Numbered from the stretch's first letter, positions 51,095-60,888 are shown. The stretch: 64,000 bases of DNA from Cytophagales bacterium Alg240-R148 (GCA_900537185.1 LS999829.1:124275-188274), one strand, 5' to 3'. A program made the numbers and translations. Notes: a model not told the origin generated them from the sequence alone.

Positions 51095-52009
51095 TTAAGG
51101 GGTTATGGCATAGGAGCCAAATATTGCAATGTGATCGGATCCATCGACTGGAACCGCTTTAAAATTGAGGCATTGCAACCCTTTCGAATGGAATATATAG
51201 TCGATCGGTATAATAGGAAATTTCGCTGGAAAAGTGAGTGTTAATTTTTTTCTGCTATCGACCATTCCGGTATCCCGTTTAAAATTCTGAATAGCAGGAT
51301 CCCATGGAGTTGCATTGAAATCTCCCATTATCAAACCCTTTTCATTTCTAAAACTATCTCTTTTGTGTTTTGCGATGGAATGTATATGCCCGTTTCGTTT
51401 GTAATAACGAGCAAATTTTACTGGTGAATGGGTATGGCTGGATACAAATGGGATTGCCCCATTATCCAGCACTATCTCACCCGTGATATTAGGAGTTCCT
51501 TGCCACCGTTTTATTTCAATATCAGACAAAGGATATTTCGAAAACACCCCCAAACCAAAACTGTCTCTATCGCTCGGTACTACTACAAAATAGGGGTACT
51601 GCTTGGACAAGGTACCAATCAATTCTGATTTCCAACTGCAATTTAATTCTTGTATGGATAAGAAGTCTGGCTCCAATTCATGGATGGCACGGATGAAACT
51701 AGTGATTTTATCGTTGGAGGTCAGGACATTGCAATGGAATACGGTGAGGTCGGCATTTTTTGCCTCTACCTTGCCGTAATCAAAGGCCCATAAAAAATTG
51801 GCCGAAACTAGTAAAAAGGAAAAAAAGGAAGCCCGAGCAAGCAGGCGAACGCTTAACAGCAAGCAAGGAATAGAAATAAATAAAAATGCCAAGCTCGCCC
51901 AAAAATTGAAGGATTGAATCAAATTTATCCCAAAATCGTTGGTCGGCGCTACCAAAAGCAGCGCCACCAACACCATCGCTACAGCTATTATTTTCTCAAT
52001 TACTTTCAT
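51095..52009 (-). CDS. Endonuclease/exonuclease/phosphatase family protein, membrane-anchored
   Basis: 304 residues. Three N-terminal hydrophobic segments (to about residue 75) are followed by an EEP fold. Motifs: FHCNVL (N-terminal strand Asn), SIQELN (Glu for metal), a His in SSHTHSP, GDFNATPWDP and the C-terminal GSDHIA with the catalytic Asp-His pair. The domain usually cleaves phosphodiesters of DNA, RNA or lipids, and such membrane-anchored forms are common in Bacteroidota; the natural substrate is unknown. It is followed by no gene on the same strand within the window's terminator. The CreD gene upstream ends 19 bases before it. Confidence 0.88.
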   Translation of the reverse strand: MKVIEKIIAVAMVLVALLLVAPTNDFGINLIQSFNFWASLAFLFISIPCLLLSVRLLARASFFSFLLVSANFLWAFDYGKVEAKNADLTVFHCNVLTSNDKITSFIRAIHELEPDFLSIQELNCSWKSELIGTLSKQYPYFVVVPSDRDSFGLGVFSKYPLSDIEIKRWQGTPNITGEIVLDNGAIPFVSSHTHSPVKFARYYKRNGHIHSIAKHKRDSFRNEKGLIMGDFNATPWDPAIQNFKRDTGMVDSRKKLTLTFPAKFPIIPIDYIFHSKGLQCLNFKAVPVDGSDHIAIFGSYAITP

Positions 52010-52028
52010 GGTCTTCCTTTTTAAAGCA

Positions 52029-53399
52029 CTAGTTTGTTTCTACAATTTTGTTTTGTGTTAAATTGTACCAATCAATTTTTCTTGAAGCAATCATTACAAT
52101 AGCCAAGACCACAAACAACCCTATACTTCCAATTAACAAGGCAAAAACTTCAGCCTGTAACATGGCATAAACATAGGTATACAAGCCACTTAACATGCCA
52201 ATAAATACCAACCGATACTTGGTTACTTTGATAAAGCCAAAGGTGTAAAACCCAATGAGGCCTATGTTGAGAAAGGAGGCAATAACAAAGGCGCTGGTAA
52301 ACCCAAAGTGCTCAGATAAAGAAAGCAACAAAATATAAAAAATGAGCAAAGAGCACCCAGTTAACAAGTATTGAACCAAATGAAACTTTTGTCTGACAAA
52401 TATTTCTATAAAGAAATAAGTCAAAAAGGTAAGAACAATGGTAAGAACAGCATATTTGATGGACCTATAATTACTTACGTAATCATTTACAGGTTCAAAT
52501 AAAGAAAGGCCAATGTCGTACCCATAAAAATCTGGTACTCCTGTTTTCCAATATTGCGGAAAGCTTCTATTCAAATGGTAAACCTTCCAATTAGCTAAAA
52601 AGCCTTTTTCAGAAATGTTGTGCTCATCAGGTAAATACCTTCCCTTGAAACTCGGGTGGGGCCAAGCACCTTCTAATTGCACTTCTGTAGTTTTACCAAC
52701 AGGAATAAAGGCTAGTTCTTTGCTGCCATTTAAGGCCAAAGACAGTTGGAATGTATAGCTCGCCTGCAAATTGGTCATGTCAACAGATGCTACCAACGCA
52801 TTGTTTAAGTAGGGTTCCTCCCTTATTTCATTCTCAATAGGAAAAGATTGGTTGTCCCATTCCAACTGAAGGTCACTTTTTATAGCGGTGATGTCTGACA
52901 CATTAAAAACCACTTTTGATTTGTTCCATAGAACCATAGAAGAATCCGGTTGGATAGAAGTAAAATCTGGGCGCTTGTAATTTCCTGAAAGTTGTATTGC
53001 GCTTTGATAAACCAGTACATTGTAAATGCCACGGTACCGATTCTTTGGTGTTATTGCTCCTTCTACTTGGAGCGTTTCGGGTAAAAAATAGGCAGTGTTC
53101 ATTTTTTCATACCTTTTCTCATCGATCACTTTTACAGTCTTATAAGGGACCATTAATATTGGGCCCAATACTGTCTGTTCCTTTCCCCAAGTTTGTGCTA
53201 TATTTGATTCGGCTTCATTTAAGTTGGCATGCCTTTCATCTATAAGGTCTTCAATCCACATGCGTGGAATTAATAAAAACAAAACCATGATGCCAATCAT
53301 GGACAATTTGACCAAAGCAGAACTAGTAAAAGATTTGATCGAACCTTTTACATATTCACCAATGGAGTTGTTTTTGTTGGTGTTGTCTGTGTTTTCCAT
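52029..53399 (-). CDS. creD: CreD-family inner membrane protein
   Basis: 456 residues. One N-terminal membrane helix near residue 35 is followed by a large soluble domain with family motifs (YKTVKVIDEKRY, AYFLPETLQVEGAI, RYRGIYNVLVYQS, LEGAWPHPSFKGRYLPDE) and about five C-terminal membrane helices. CreD proteins are linked to envelope integrity and, in Proteobacteria, to the CreBC response. In Bacteroidota the gene is usually preceded, as here, by a small winged-helix regulator; the gap is 52 bases. Confidence 0.93.
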   Translation of the reverse strand: MENTDNTNKNNSIGEYVKGSIKSFTSSALVKLSMIGIMVLFLLIPRMWIEDLIDERHANLNEAESNIAQTWGKEQTVLGPILMVPYKTVKVIDEKRYEKMNTAYFLPETLQVEGAITPKNRYRGIYNVLVYQSAIQLSGNYKRPDFTSIQPDSSMVLWNKSKVVFNVSDITAIKSDLQLEWDNQSFPIENEIREEPYLNNALVASVDMTNLQASYTFQLSLALNGSKELAFIPVGKTTEVQLEGAWPHPSFKGRYLPDEHNISEKGFLANWKVYHLNRSFPQYWKTGVPDFYGYDIGLSLFEPVNDYVSNYRSIKYAVLTIVLTFLTYFFIEIFVRQKFHLVQYLLTGCSLLIFYILLLSLSEHFGFTSAFVIASFLNIGLIGFYTFGFIKVTKYRLVFIGMLSGLYTYVYAMLQAEVFALLIGSIGLFVVLAIVMIASRKIDWYNLTQNKIVETN

Positions 53400-53451
53400 A
53401 TTTATAAAGTTTAAAAGTACTTTGAACTACAAAGCAATTGGTTAAAATTTT

Positions 53452-53751
53452 TTATTTATTCCTGTTTATTAATTTTTCGAGTGCTATGAGGTGTTGATCA
53501 AATGCCGTTTTCCCGATTGAAGTAGCCGTATAACTCGTGTTTGGTTTTCTACCAACAAAAGATTTCTGAAACTCCACATACCCCACCTTTTCCAACGCTT
53601 TTAAATGGCTGGCCAAATTGCCATCGGTTGCTCCTAGTAAATCTTTAAGTGCATTAAAATCCAAACTTTCATTTACTACCAATGCCGACATAATTCCTAT
53701 TCTTAGCCTATTTTCGAACGCTTTGTTTAAATCTTCTAGGTATTGTTTCAT
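53452..53751 (-). CDS. Winged-helix transcription regulator (HTH_34-type)
   Basis: 99 residues, all one winged-helix domain. Residues about 30-75 contain the recognition region (FNALKDLLGATDGNLASHLKALEKVGYVE) followed by the wing (KPNTSYTAT) and a final helix. This is the type of small ArsR/MarR-like regulator found beside CreD genes in Bacteroidota, probably a repressor of the operon. It sits between the membrane protein gene (53782-54405) and creD, all on the minus strand with short gaps. Ligand unknown. Confidence 0.88.
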   Translation of the reverse strand: MKQYLEDLNKAFENRLRIGIMSALVVNESLDFNALKDLLGATDGNLASHLKALEKVGYVEFQKSFVGRKPNTSYTATSIGKTAFDQHLIALEKLINRNK

Positions 53752-53781
53752 GTTTTTCCTTTCTCACTGTAAAACAAACAT

Positions 53782-54405
53782 TTACTTTTCATATTTCAAA
53801 TACATGAAAATACCATAAACTATGTGCAACAAACCAAAACCAACTGCCCAAAACCACAGGGCGTATCCGTGCAACCAAGCAGCCAAAAGTCCGATACTAA
53901 TTTCGGCCATGCCCAGCACCTTGACATCTTTAAATGTATATTTACTTGCTTGTACCAAGGCCAACCCATAAAAGATCAACGTAGCAGGTGCTATTACTGA
54001 AAAATTTCCTTTTAATACCATTATACCAACGAACAAACCCCCAGTTACCAGCGGAATTAAAAAATTCAAAGCCAACCGAATGGCAATAGCATCCGGAAAT
54101 TTCCTGCCGTCTCTTTTTGCTTTTCTTTTCGATAATAAAAAGGCTGTAACAATAGAGGCCAGTAGAACAAACGCAGCAATTCCTATAAGCTGTACAACAC
54201 CAGGTGATAAATAGTATTGCCGTATGTCATCGTACAAAACATGGTCCGAAGAATAAATAATCTTATAGGCAGCAAAAGAACCGACAAGTGCATAAATTCC
54301 GGCCATAACACCAGCCATGCCACTCAACGAAATAAATTGAGAAGAACGCTCCATGATGGAACGAATTGCTGCAATATCTTCTAAATATTCTTTTTCCTTG
54401 GCCAT
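53782..54405 (-). CDS. Membrane protein of unknown function, CreD-operon partner
   Basis: 207 residues from the ATG at 54405. An N-terminal helix of charged residues (KEKEYLEDIAAIRSIMERSS) is followed by about six hydrophobic segments. No DUF is recalled with certainty. The short cytoplasmic-looking N-terminal helix and the basic loop (LLSKRKAKRDGRKF) suggest interaction with a soluble partner. Genes like this commonly precede the HTH_34-CreD pair in Bacteroidota, so the three probably form one envelope-related operon. A start at 54438 is possible but would add an extension that lacks support. Confidence 0.75.
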   Translation of the reverse strand: MAKEKEYLEDIAAIRSIMERSSQFISLSGMAGVMAGIYALVGSFAAYKIIYSSDHVLYDDIRQYYLSPGVVQLIGIAAFVLLASIVTAFLLSKRKAKRDGRKFPDAIAIRLALNFLIPLVTGGLFVGIMVLKGNFSVIAPATLIFYGLALVQASKYTFKDVKVLGMAEISIGLLAAWLHGYALWFWAVGFGLLHIVYGIFMYLKYEK

Positions 54406-54510
54406 AATTGTAACTTTTTTCAAATCTAAACAAAGCACTTTGCATTACAAAGTAAATAGTTCTATTTTTTCCCTTTCTTGGCAAATATTCCAACTGGCCA
54501 CTTCAGTTTC

Positions 54511-57135
54511 TCATTTCAATGCCTCTTGTAATAATGTTGCATCGGCATTGTTTTCCGAAATATGGGTGTGTTGTCCTCCTCCTATCTTTGCCAAACGGTT
54601 TAAATTTCTGTCCATATCAGAATTGATTTTACCAAACGAAAGTATGGACAATCGAATATCCAATGCAGCGTATTTTTTTACTATTGGTTCCAATTTCTTT
54701 ATGCCTTCCAATGCTCCATCTGTAGCCAAAATTACCTTGTTGTTGCCTTTGCGCTTATAATTCTTGTTGGCTACATTATAGGCCAGCGATAGCCCTTTGT
54801 TTAAATGCGTCTTTCCACTGGGTTTTAATTTTTTTATTGATTTTGATATTTTTTTACTGTCCTTAGCTGAAGTTGGGGACAGAACTACTGCTGCACTGCC
54901 CGCGTAAGTAACCACCGCAATTTCATCTTGCCAGCGCATTTGTTCGGTCAAATAAACCATTGCTTTTTTTAACATCGGCAATTTGTGTTTGTTTTCCATT
55001 GAACCGGATACGTCTAATAGAAACACCATATTATTAAAAGGTTGGCCTTCTAACAAACTATTGTGCACAAACACCGTATCCCGCACCACCCTTTCTATAA
55101 AAACGGTGTCTGTTTGGACAGTGCTTTTGTTCCAATTTTTATCCTTGGCAACTGCTTGCACCTCTTCTTTGAATTTAAGCGGTACAATTTTCATTTTATT
55201 CAAATTGCACTCATAAAAGGTATACAACAAATAAATGGGTCGGCCTTCCTCGCCTGCCCTTTTAAAATTTTTTCCAGCCGCCATGTCTACAAAATCATTG
55301 TAGGCATCTGCCATGATCCTGAACCTGCTATTGTAGGTACCCGAATAAATTGCTGTGGTACTACCATATCGGTTGTTGTCACTAACATTGTTTAATTTAG
55401 TGAGTTGTTTTTCTAGGTATGCCCCACTGTCCCCAATCCTTTTATACAAATAGTCGGCATTATTGGATCTATTAGAGGGCATGCGCAGTATTCCATCCAG
55501 GTTAGCATCCATTCCATCCAAATATTGTAACAAAGTTGTTTTGGCTGGTTGGGTATCTACTCCGTGTTCCATATCAAAAATAACAGCTTTCATGTCTGCA
55601 AGTGGCACTCTAAAACCATTGCATACCTCCAGCATTTTTCGTGCTGTTCTGTCCCATGGGTTAACGTTATTTTCCTTCGTATGCTGGTCCATCAACACAG
55701 TCAAAAATTGGTAATGTGCTGCACACATAGCCCCAAAAGACTCAAAGTGCTCTTTTGACCCTTTAAAAATAACATCACTCCGATTAAAATCACCTTTGTA
55801 GTAGGGCTGGTTAATAGAATGTCCAACCAACTCATACCCGAGTTGTTGGCTGTTTTTTATCCAAGCAATAGTGGCGTCCAAATGTCCGTTAATTTGGTCT
55901 GCATAGGCTGGGAATACTTGTTTGGCTTGTTCGCGCAGCTTTAGCAGTGAATCCATTCTTATTCCAGAATGGAATTCAAATGCTGGGCCCTGTTGCCCTT
56001 TCATTTCCCACCATTTAGATCTTTTAACTTTATTAAGTTCTTCGTTGTAGGCCCACATATTCGAAGAAAAAACATTGGCCGCTTTAATGTTAAAATTAAC
56101 TTCCAAAACCACTTGATTCAAGAACGCAATTTCCGCTTCATTTAAATCTTTTCTTTCTTTTTTTTCAAAACCTGAAAGCACATTGGTTTTAAAAACAGGT
56201 GTTATGGCGCGCTCTGTTATGATTTTCTTATTCTTCTTATACCAAGTTGGTACTGCACTTGGGTACAATTTCAAGGATTGCATTGTGGCCAATTCGTTGT
56301 ACAGTGCAATAGACTGGTTAAAATTGAGTACCATGGTCCAATATTGACTTCTTTGAAACGCATCGTATTGTTGATTTCCGGCCCCAAATAGACGGTCTGC
56401 AAATTTCATTTTACCAATCCACTGGCTAATTTTTTTTAACAACTTTTTAGAAAGATCATCGTCTAAACCAAGGGTGTTCATTGTATCCAACGCCAATTGA
56501 AGCGCATTGCCATGTGCCTCAAAGCGCAAAATATTCACCTCTCTCGGAAACTCCCTGCTTAAATTGGCTTCCGTCTCTTTTATAAATTGCTCCTGCTGTT
56601 TTAAAATTGCAAACACCTGCAACAACCCTGTGGATTCCTTAATATTATTAGGTGTTTGGCTAGTAGACAAATGCATTTTTAAGAAGGACTCCCTCTTGCC
56701 TTTCAGCTTATAAATCAACGCAATCAATTGACGGCTTTGTTGAACGCCTTCTCGACCAGCATCTTCTTTGTATAGTTCTGCTGCACAATATTGAAAGAAA
56801 ACAGTATCCCGAACATATAGGGACTGGTACAAAGACTCAATTGCCTCGATGTCTTTCCTGAGTATAGGATCCAAGCGGCTCAGAACCGAAGTTTCTAAAG
56901 GATTGATTGGAGGCAAAGTTCCTATCCAGTCCATAAAGATATGCCGTTTTTCATACGCGATGGTATCCATCTGAAGCAATTTGGAATGCGCATATTTTAA
57001 CTCGAGCATTTTGTTTTCTGAATATTTTAAACAAAAGTCAAGTTGCTGCGACGCTTTGAAGATGGACTCTGAAGAAGACTGCGCAAGCGCAATACCAAAA
57101 ACTAGTAGAAACCCGAAGGTGCAAAAAATTTTCAT
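54511..57135 (-). CDS. Exported von Willebrand factor A domain protein
   Basis: 874 residues. Signal peptide MKIFCT...GIALAQ. A long helical region (about 30-680) has no family I recognise. The last about 170 residues are a vWA domain: the metal-ion-dependent adhesion site is D-V-S-G-S near residue 707, with Thr in SGKTHLN and Asp in LATDG. vWA domains mediate metal-dependent protein contacts; substrate or partner is unknown. A repeated HTHISEN-like end closes the protein. It is transcribed on the same strand as the CreD group, about 105 bases upstream of it. Confidence 0.85.
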   Translation of the reverse strand: MKIFCTFGFLLVFGIALAQSSSESIFKASQQLDFCLKYSENKMLELKYAHSKLLQMDTIAYEKRHIFMDWIGTLPPINPLETSVLSRLDPILRKDIEAIESLYQSLYVRDTVFFQYCAAELYKEDAGREGVQQSRQLIALIYKLKGKRESFLKMHLSTSQTPNNIKESTGLLQVFAILKQQEQFIKETEANLSREFPREVNILRFEAHGNALQLALDTMNTLGLDDDLSKKLLKKISQWIGKMKFADRLFGAGNQQYDAFQRSQYWTMVLNFNQSIALYNELATMQSLKLYPSAVPTWYKKNKKIITERAITPVFKTNVLSGFEKKERKDLNEAEIAFLNQVVLEVNFNIKAANVFSSNMWAYNEELNKVKRSKWWEMKGQQGPAFEFHSGIRMDSLLKLREQAKQVFPAYADQINGHLDATIAWIKNSQQLGYELVGHSINQPYYKGDFNRSDVIFKGSKEHFESFGAMCAAHYQFLTVLMDQHTKENNVNPWDRTARKMLEVCNGFRVPLADMKAVIFDMEHGVDTQPAKTTLLQYLDGMDANLDGILRMPSNRSNNADYLYKRIGDSGAYLEKQLTKLNNVSDNNRYGSTTAIYSGTYNSRFRIMADAYNDFVDMAAGKNFKRAGEEGRPIYLLYTFYECNLNKMKIVPLKFKEEVQAVAKDKNWNKSTVQTDTVFIERVVRDTVFVHNSLLEGQPFNNMVFLLDVSGSMENKHKLPMLKKAMVYLTEQMRWQDEIAVVTYAGSAAVVLSPTSAKDSKKISKSIKKLKPSGKTHLNKGLSLAYNVANKNYKRKGNNKVILATDGALEGIKKLEPIVKKYAALDIRLSILSFGKINSDMDRNLNRLAKIGGGQHTHISENNADATLLQEALK

Positions 57136-57304
57136 AGGCTGTCAAAGTGGGTGCCAAGGTAATCATTTAGAAGGCGATACCCATCGATTTTTGTTCAATT
57201 TAAATGATTGGACAGCTCCGACAAGCTAAAATTTGCCAAATACTATATGAATAAATAAGTAAAAAATGTATGTTTAAGTACTGTTGTAATTTAAAAATAA
57301 GAAT

Positions 57305-57859
57305 ATGGAAGTAAAAGGGTCAGTCGTTAGAACTATAGGCAAGTTTGTTCAAGATAGATTCCCTAACAAATATGCTAGTTGGAAAGAAAACCTTCCAGCC
57401 GAATCAGGAAAAATATACCAAGAAGCCATTTTAGCAACCGAGTGGTACCCAATCAAAGAGGGTGTAATTCAACCTACTGAAGTATTGTGCAAAATGTTTT
57501 ATGATACCGAAAAAGAAGGTGCGTGGGAATCCGGGCGGTATAGTGCTCAAATTGCATTGACCGGTATTTACAAAGTTTTTGTACTCATCAGTACACCTGC
57601 CTTTTTGATGAATCGGTCCAAAAAAATCTTGTCCTCTTTTTATTCTCCAACCGAAATTGAAGTGGTGGAAAGCAAAGGCAGCTCGATGGTGGTCCATATC
57701 ACCAAATGGCCGCAACCCAACCAATTGGTTGAATATAGAATAGCTGGTTGGATGGAAAAGGCACTGCAAATATGTGGCTGCAAAAATTTAACAGTAGAAA
57801 TAACCAAGTCCTTAACCAAAAGGGACGAAGTCACTGAATTTCAAATCAACTGGGATTAA
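57305..57859 (+). CDS. Possible ligand-binding protein, DUF2378/V4R/HNOB-like
   Basis: 184 residues, cytoplasmic. The pattern resembles the DUF2378 (TIGR02265, Myxococcus-type) and V4R/heme-NO-binding fold: an N-terminal helix pair, WYPIKEGVIQPTEVLCKMFYD, then FVLISTPAFLMNRSKKILSSFYSP, the strand VHITKWPQ and a C-terminal LTKRDEVTEFQINW that stands where V4R proteins have a Cys-containing RGDxxCEFxxxW motif. The Cys residues there are missing, and no proximal His for haem is obvious. The assignment is by resemblance only. The stop overlaps the following GNAT start (TAATG), so the genes are coupled. Confidence 0.55.
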   Translation: MEVKGSVVRTIGKFVQDRFPNKYASWKENLPAESGKIYQEAILATEWYPIKEGVIQPTEVLCKMFYDTEKEGAWESGRYSAQIALTGIYKVFVLISTPAFLMNRSKKILSSFYSPTEIEVVESKGSSMVVHITKWPQPNQLVEYRIAGWMEKALQICGCKNLTVEITKSLTKRDEVTEFQINWD

Positions 57860-58308
57860 TGAACATTAGATCTGCAACACAAAACGACCTGCCCATTTTG
57901 GTAGAATTTCAAATGGACATGGCACAAGAAACGGAAGGTATGGTATTGGACCGCAATGTTTTAACCGCTGGCATGCAAGCGGTTATGACGGACAACAGCA
58001 AAGGCCAGTACTTGGTAGCCGAAATAGATGGGGCAGTTGCCGGTTCGCTCCTGCTTACTTACGAATGGAGCGATTGGCGCAATGGTACCGTATTATGGAT
58101 TCAAAGTGTATTCGTTAACAAAAAATTTAGAGGAAAAGGAGTATACAAAACTTTGTATGCCCATGTAAAATCTATGGTTATCCATTCTATTGATCTAAAG
58201 GGCATCCGTTTGTATGTGGATAAAACAAATACCAATGCTCAAAAGGTATACGAAGCTTTGGGCATGAATGGAGAACATTATCAGATGTTCGAAGCAATGG
58301 ACTTGTAG
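57859..58308 (+). CDS. GNAT N-acetyltransferase
   Basis: 149 residues, a complete GNAT domain. The acetyl-CoA-binding motif A is VFVNKKFRGKGVYKTLYAHVK; the preceding strand carries WRNGTVLWIQSV, and the C-terminal AQKVYEALGMNGEHY is the motif B region. Substrate unknown. Coupled by one-base overlap to the preceding DUF2378-like gene and by a zero-base gap to the split second GNAT at 58309, suggesting a three-gene operon. Confidence 0.88.
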   Translation: MNIRSATQNDLPILVEFQMDMAQETEGMVLDRNVLTAGMQAVMTDNSKGQYLVAEIDGAVAGSLLLTYEWSDWRNGTVLWIQSVFVNKKFRGKGVYKTLYAHVKSMVIHSIDLKGIRLYVDKTNTNAQKVYEALGMNGEHYQMFEAMDL

Positions 58309-58792
58309 ATGGCCAATGATTTGATTTTTCTGCCAATCCAACAAATATCTGCAGGGCATTGGGCACTGCTATTGTTGGCCGACCCTGACAAAAATGCAAT
58401 TATGAAATATTTACCAAATAGCCTTTGTTTTGAGGCAATAAAAAACAACGTGCTGGCTGGTATACTGGTATTACAACCATTGGATGAAAACACCATTGAA
58501 ATAAAAAATATTGCAGTGAAAGAGCAATTTCAAGGACAAGGAATAGGAAGGTTGTTACTTAAACATGCAGAATCCATTGAAAAAAAATAACCGTTACAAC
58601 CAGATGACAATTGGCACTGCCGATACTTCCAAACTACAACAGAGCCTCTACCAATCAGAAGGTTTCAAAAAGACCCATACCATTAAAAAATTTTTTATTG
58701 ATAACTACCAAGGTGGTATCTATGAGAATGGCAAACAAGCGGTGGATTTAGTAGTATTTGGAAAGGCAATCCACAAACACAACGAGTTTTAA
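58309..58792 (+). pseudogene. GNAT N-acetyltransferase split by a frameshift in an A8 tract
   Basis: The first frame (58309-58590) gives 93 residues of a GNAT that stops straight after motif A (QFQGQGIGRLLLKHAESIEKK). The missing C-terminal half is in the next frame (NNRYNQMTIGTADTSKLQQSL, then EGFKKTHTI), to 58792. The frames meet at a run of eight A (58580-58587). With seven A the reading would be continuous (ESIEKNNRYNQM), giving a protein of about 160 residues. Either the gene is inactivated, the tract is slippery and yields some full-length protein, or the sequence has a homopolymer error. ATG at 58565 could start the second part but lies inside the first. It abuts the upstream GNAT stop. 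Confidence 0.75.
58580..58587 (+). repeat. A8 homopolymer at a frameshift point
   Basis: Eight consecutive A at the junction of two frames of one GNAT gene; a seven-A version would restore one frame. Such runs are prone to polymerase and ribosome slippage. Confidence 0.75.
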
Positions 58793-58893
58793 TCCAACAA
58801 CTGATCTACCTACTTTTTATAATGTACGATCTCATTTTTGTTTGACTATAAAAATGTGCTTTTGACCTTTTTTCTTTGCAAGGAAATACTTTT

Positions 58894-60888
58894 CTATGGG
58901 GTCGCTTTTTTAAACACTAAGGATTGGTTAAATAATTTGGCTATATGGTCGCTGTGTTGTTTTAGTTTAGGGTATTCGCTTGGGCTATAAACTGCTTTTT
59001 TATATTGGTATTCTGCGACAATTGTTACAACAGACCCTTTGACAGTGCTTTTTAGGTCTATCTTCACTAAATCGTCCTCCAATACAACATCTTTCAGAAG
59101 AGCAGACGGCTCGAATCCAGCAGGAATGTTCACAGTGACTAAAAATTTTTCTGTTTGCGCATATTGAAAATCTACAGGCAACTTACGAGTTTCTTGTGTC
59201 AGGGCGGACTTATCTGCAACTATGTTAACAAATGGTTGTACCGCCAGGATATCTCCATAAACTTCGGTGTTTGCCTGTCCAATTGCTTTAGTTTTATAAT
59301 AGCCACCTTTTTTTTTATAACCAGTGGTGCTCACTTCGTCAATACGCAATAATGAAGATTGAAGGCCATTGGCTAGGGCGGCCTTGTCATTTTTATATTC
59401 CACTCTATCTAGGTATCCACTATAACCATAAGCTATTTTGGTCAATTCAATATCCATTTTGGAGGAGTTCTTGGCTGGTGTGAGTTTAATAGAGCTAAAA
59501 TTAATAGAATTACTCGTGTTTTTTATGTTGATCCAACCGGATAAAGATTTATGAATGATAAAGCCATCATCATTATAACAACGCAGTGGAATTTTATTGA
59601 AGGGCAATTGTGGTTCCGTTGCATCTGCTAAAAACGGCCTATCTTTGCCCACCATTACCACTACATAATCGAACAAATGGACAAAGGGATAATCCTTGTA
59701 TATTTTTCCATGTTCGCGAGAACTTAATATCACCGGAAAAGCCTCATAGCCGGCCTCGTTCAGGAGACTTAACAAAAAGAGATTCATCTCTGCTACATTG
59801 CCTTTTTTAGTTTTAAAAAATTCTTTAGAAGATTGTAGCGCATATTTGCTGTATCTGCCATTCCAAGAAAAGTTCTTTTTCACGTAGTCTATAAGAATGG
59901 CATAATTCTGTTCTGCGTTTTCTTTCAATACTATTTCTTCATCCAAAAGTTGTCTGGCATATTTGGAACTAGACTTGATATATTTGCCAAAATCTTCATG
60001 TTTGAGCATGGACTTGTTCAACTCTTCCCAAGTTGTTATAATATTGTTGCGGCTACCATTTAATTGATGTACAACGGAAAGCTGAAAATCAATTTTCATA
60101 ATATAATCGTCTATTGAAGTGATAAAAGTTTCATCTTTAAATGCAGGGACATTGTTCATACCATAGGTATATACCATGTCTTGAAACTTGATACCATTGC
60201 CAACATTACCAGCTCTTGAATCCGAAAAATTTCCAAACTTTCTAACTTCATCGGACAATTCAGAATGGTAAACGTCAAAATCATTTACCCCTTGGGTAAT
60301 AAACGAATATTCGTAGAATGGGATGGTAGCAACTGTATATTGGCTATGTATCGTTGGGATTTTTGACTGAAACTCCCAATCCGGTAAATTGTAATGAAAT
60401 GGCGTTTTTAATACATACCTGTATTCTATGATTGAACCGGCGCGTACGTTAGGGATAGCAAACTTTTTAAGGCGCCAATGTTTACTTATTTGCTCATCAA
60501 ATATTGCTCCTTTTTCCAAACCTTTTTTTACAACCCTATCGCCATCCAGATTGTATGAAAACGCTTGGATCATTTTAAGGGTCTCGGTTCTTCCATAACC
60601 ATCCACATAGTATGGAATGGCTATTTCCGCTTGTTCCAACTCAGATTCACTAAATATTTTTATTCTTTTAACCCGTGAAAATTCAATCTCATAACCATCC
60701 TCTACATCCACAAACTTCGATATTCCTTCATCAAAAACAACCATGGCACCTGCTTCCGGGTCTATTGGGCATGCTTTTAATTCTAGTTCTTCTTTCCAAA
60801 CTACACCAAATTTTTTCTGGTATTCTTGAGACATTAATGGTGCTGTTTTTGTTACCAACAACAATACCAATATTAAAAGTTTTCTCAT
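58894..60888 (-). CDS. Exported DUF3857/transglutaminase-like protein lacking catalytic Cys and His
   Basis: 664 residues. Signal peptide MRKLLI...PLMSQ. A DUF3857 domain is followed by a transglutaminase-like core. Where the active relatives have GDCK there is GNVAE (Val at the Cys position), and where they have QFNH there is LFDY, so both catalytic residues appear lost. A C-terminal beta segment with KKAVYSPSEYPKLK matches the ends of the other DUF3857 proteins. The start overlaps the upstream Cys-containing paralogue by 4 bases, so the two are made together. A binding or scaffold role is possible; that is inference. Confidence 0.85.
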   Translation of the reverse strand: MRKLLILVLLLVTKTAPLMSQEYQKKFGVVWKEELELKACPIDPEAGAMVVFDEGISKFVDVEDGYEIEFSRVKRIKIFSESELEQAEIAIPYYVDGYGRTETLKMIQAFSYNLDGDRVVKKGLEKGAIFDEQISKHWRLKKFAIPNVRAGSIIEYRYVLKTPFHYNLPDWEFQSKIPTIHSQYTVATIPFYEYSFITQGVNDFDVYHSELSDEVRKFGNFSDSRAGNVGNGIKFQDMVYTYGMNNVPAFKDETFITSIDDYIMKIDFQLSVVHQLNGSRNNIITTWEELNKSMLKHEDFGKYIKSSSKYARQLLDEEIVLKENAEQNYAILIDYVKKNFSWNGRYSKYALQSSKEFFKTKKGNVAEMNLFLLSLLNEAGYEAFPVILSSREHGKIYKDYPFVHLFDYVVVMVGKDRPFLADATEPQLPFNKIPLRCYNDDGFIIHKSLSGWINIKNTSNSINFSSIKLTPAKNSSKMDIELTKIAYGYSGYLDRVEYKNDKAALANGLQSSLLRIDEVSTTGYKKKGGYYKTKAIGQANTEVYGDILAVQPFVNIVADKSALTQETRKLPVDFQYAQTEKFLVTVNIPAGFEPSALLKDVVLEDDLVKIDLKSTVKGSVVTIVAEYQYKKAVYSPSEYPKLKQHSDHIAKLFNQSLVFKKATP

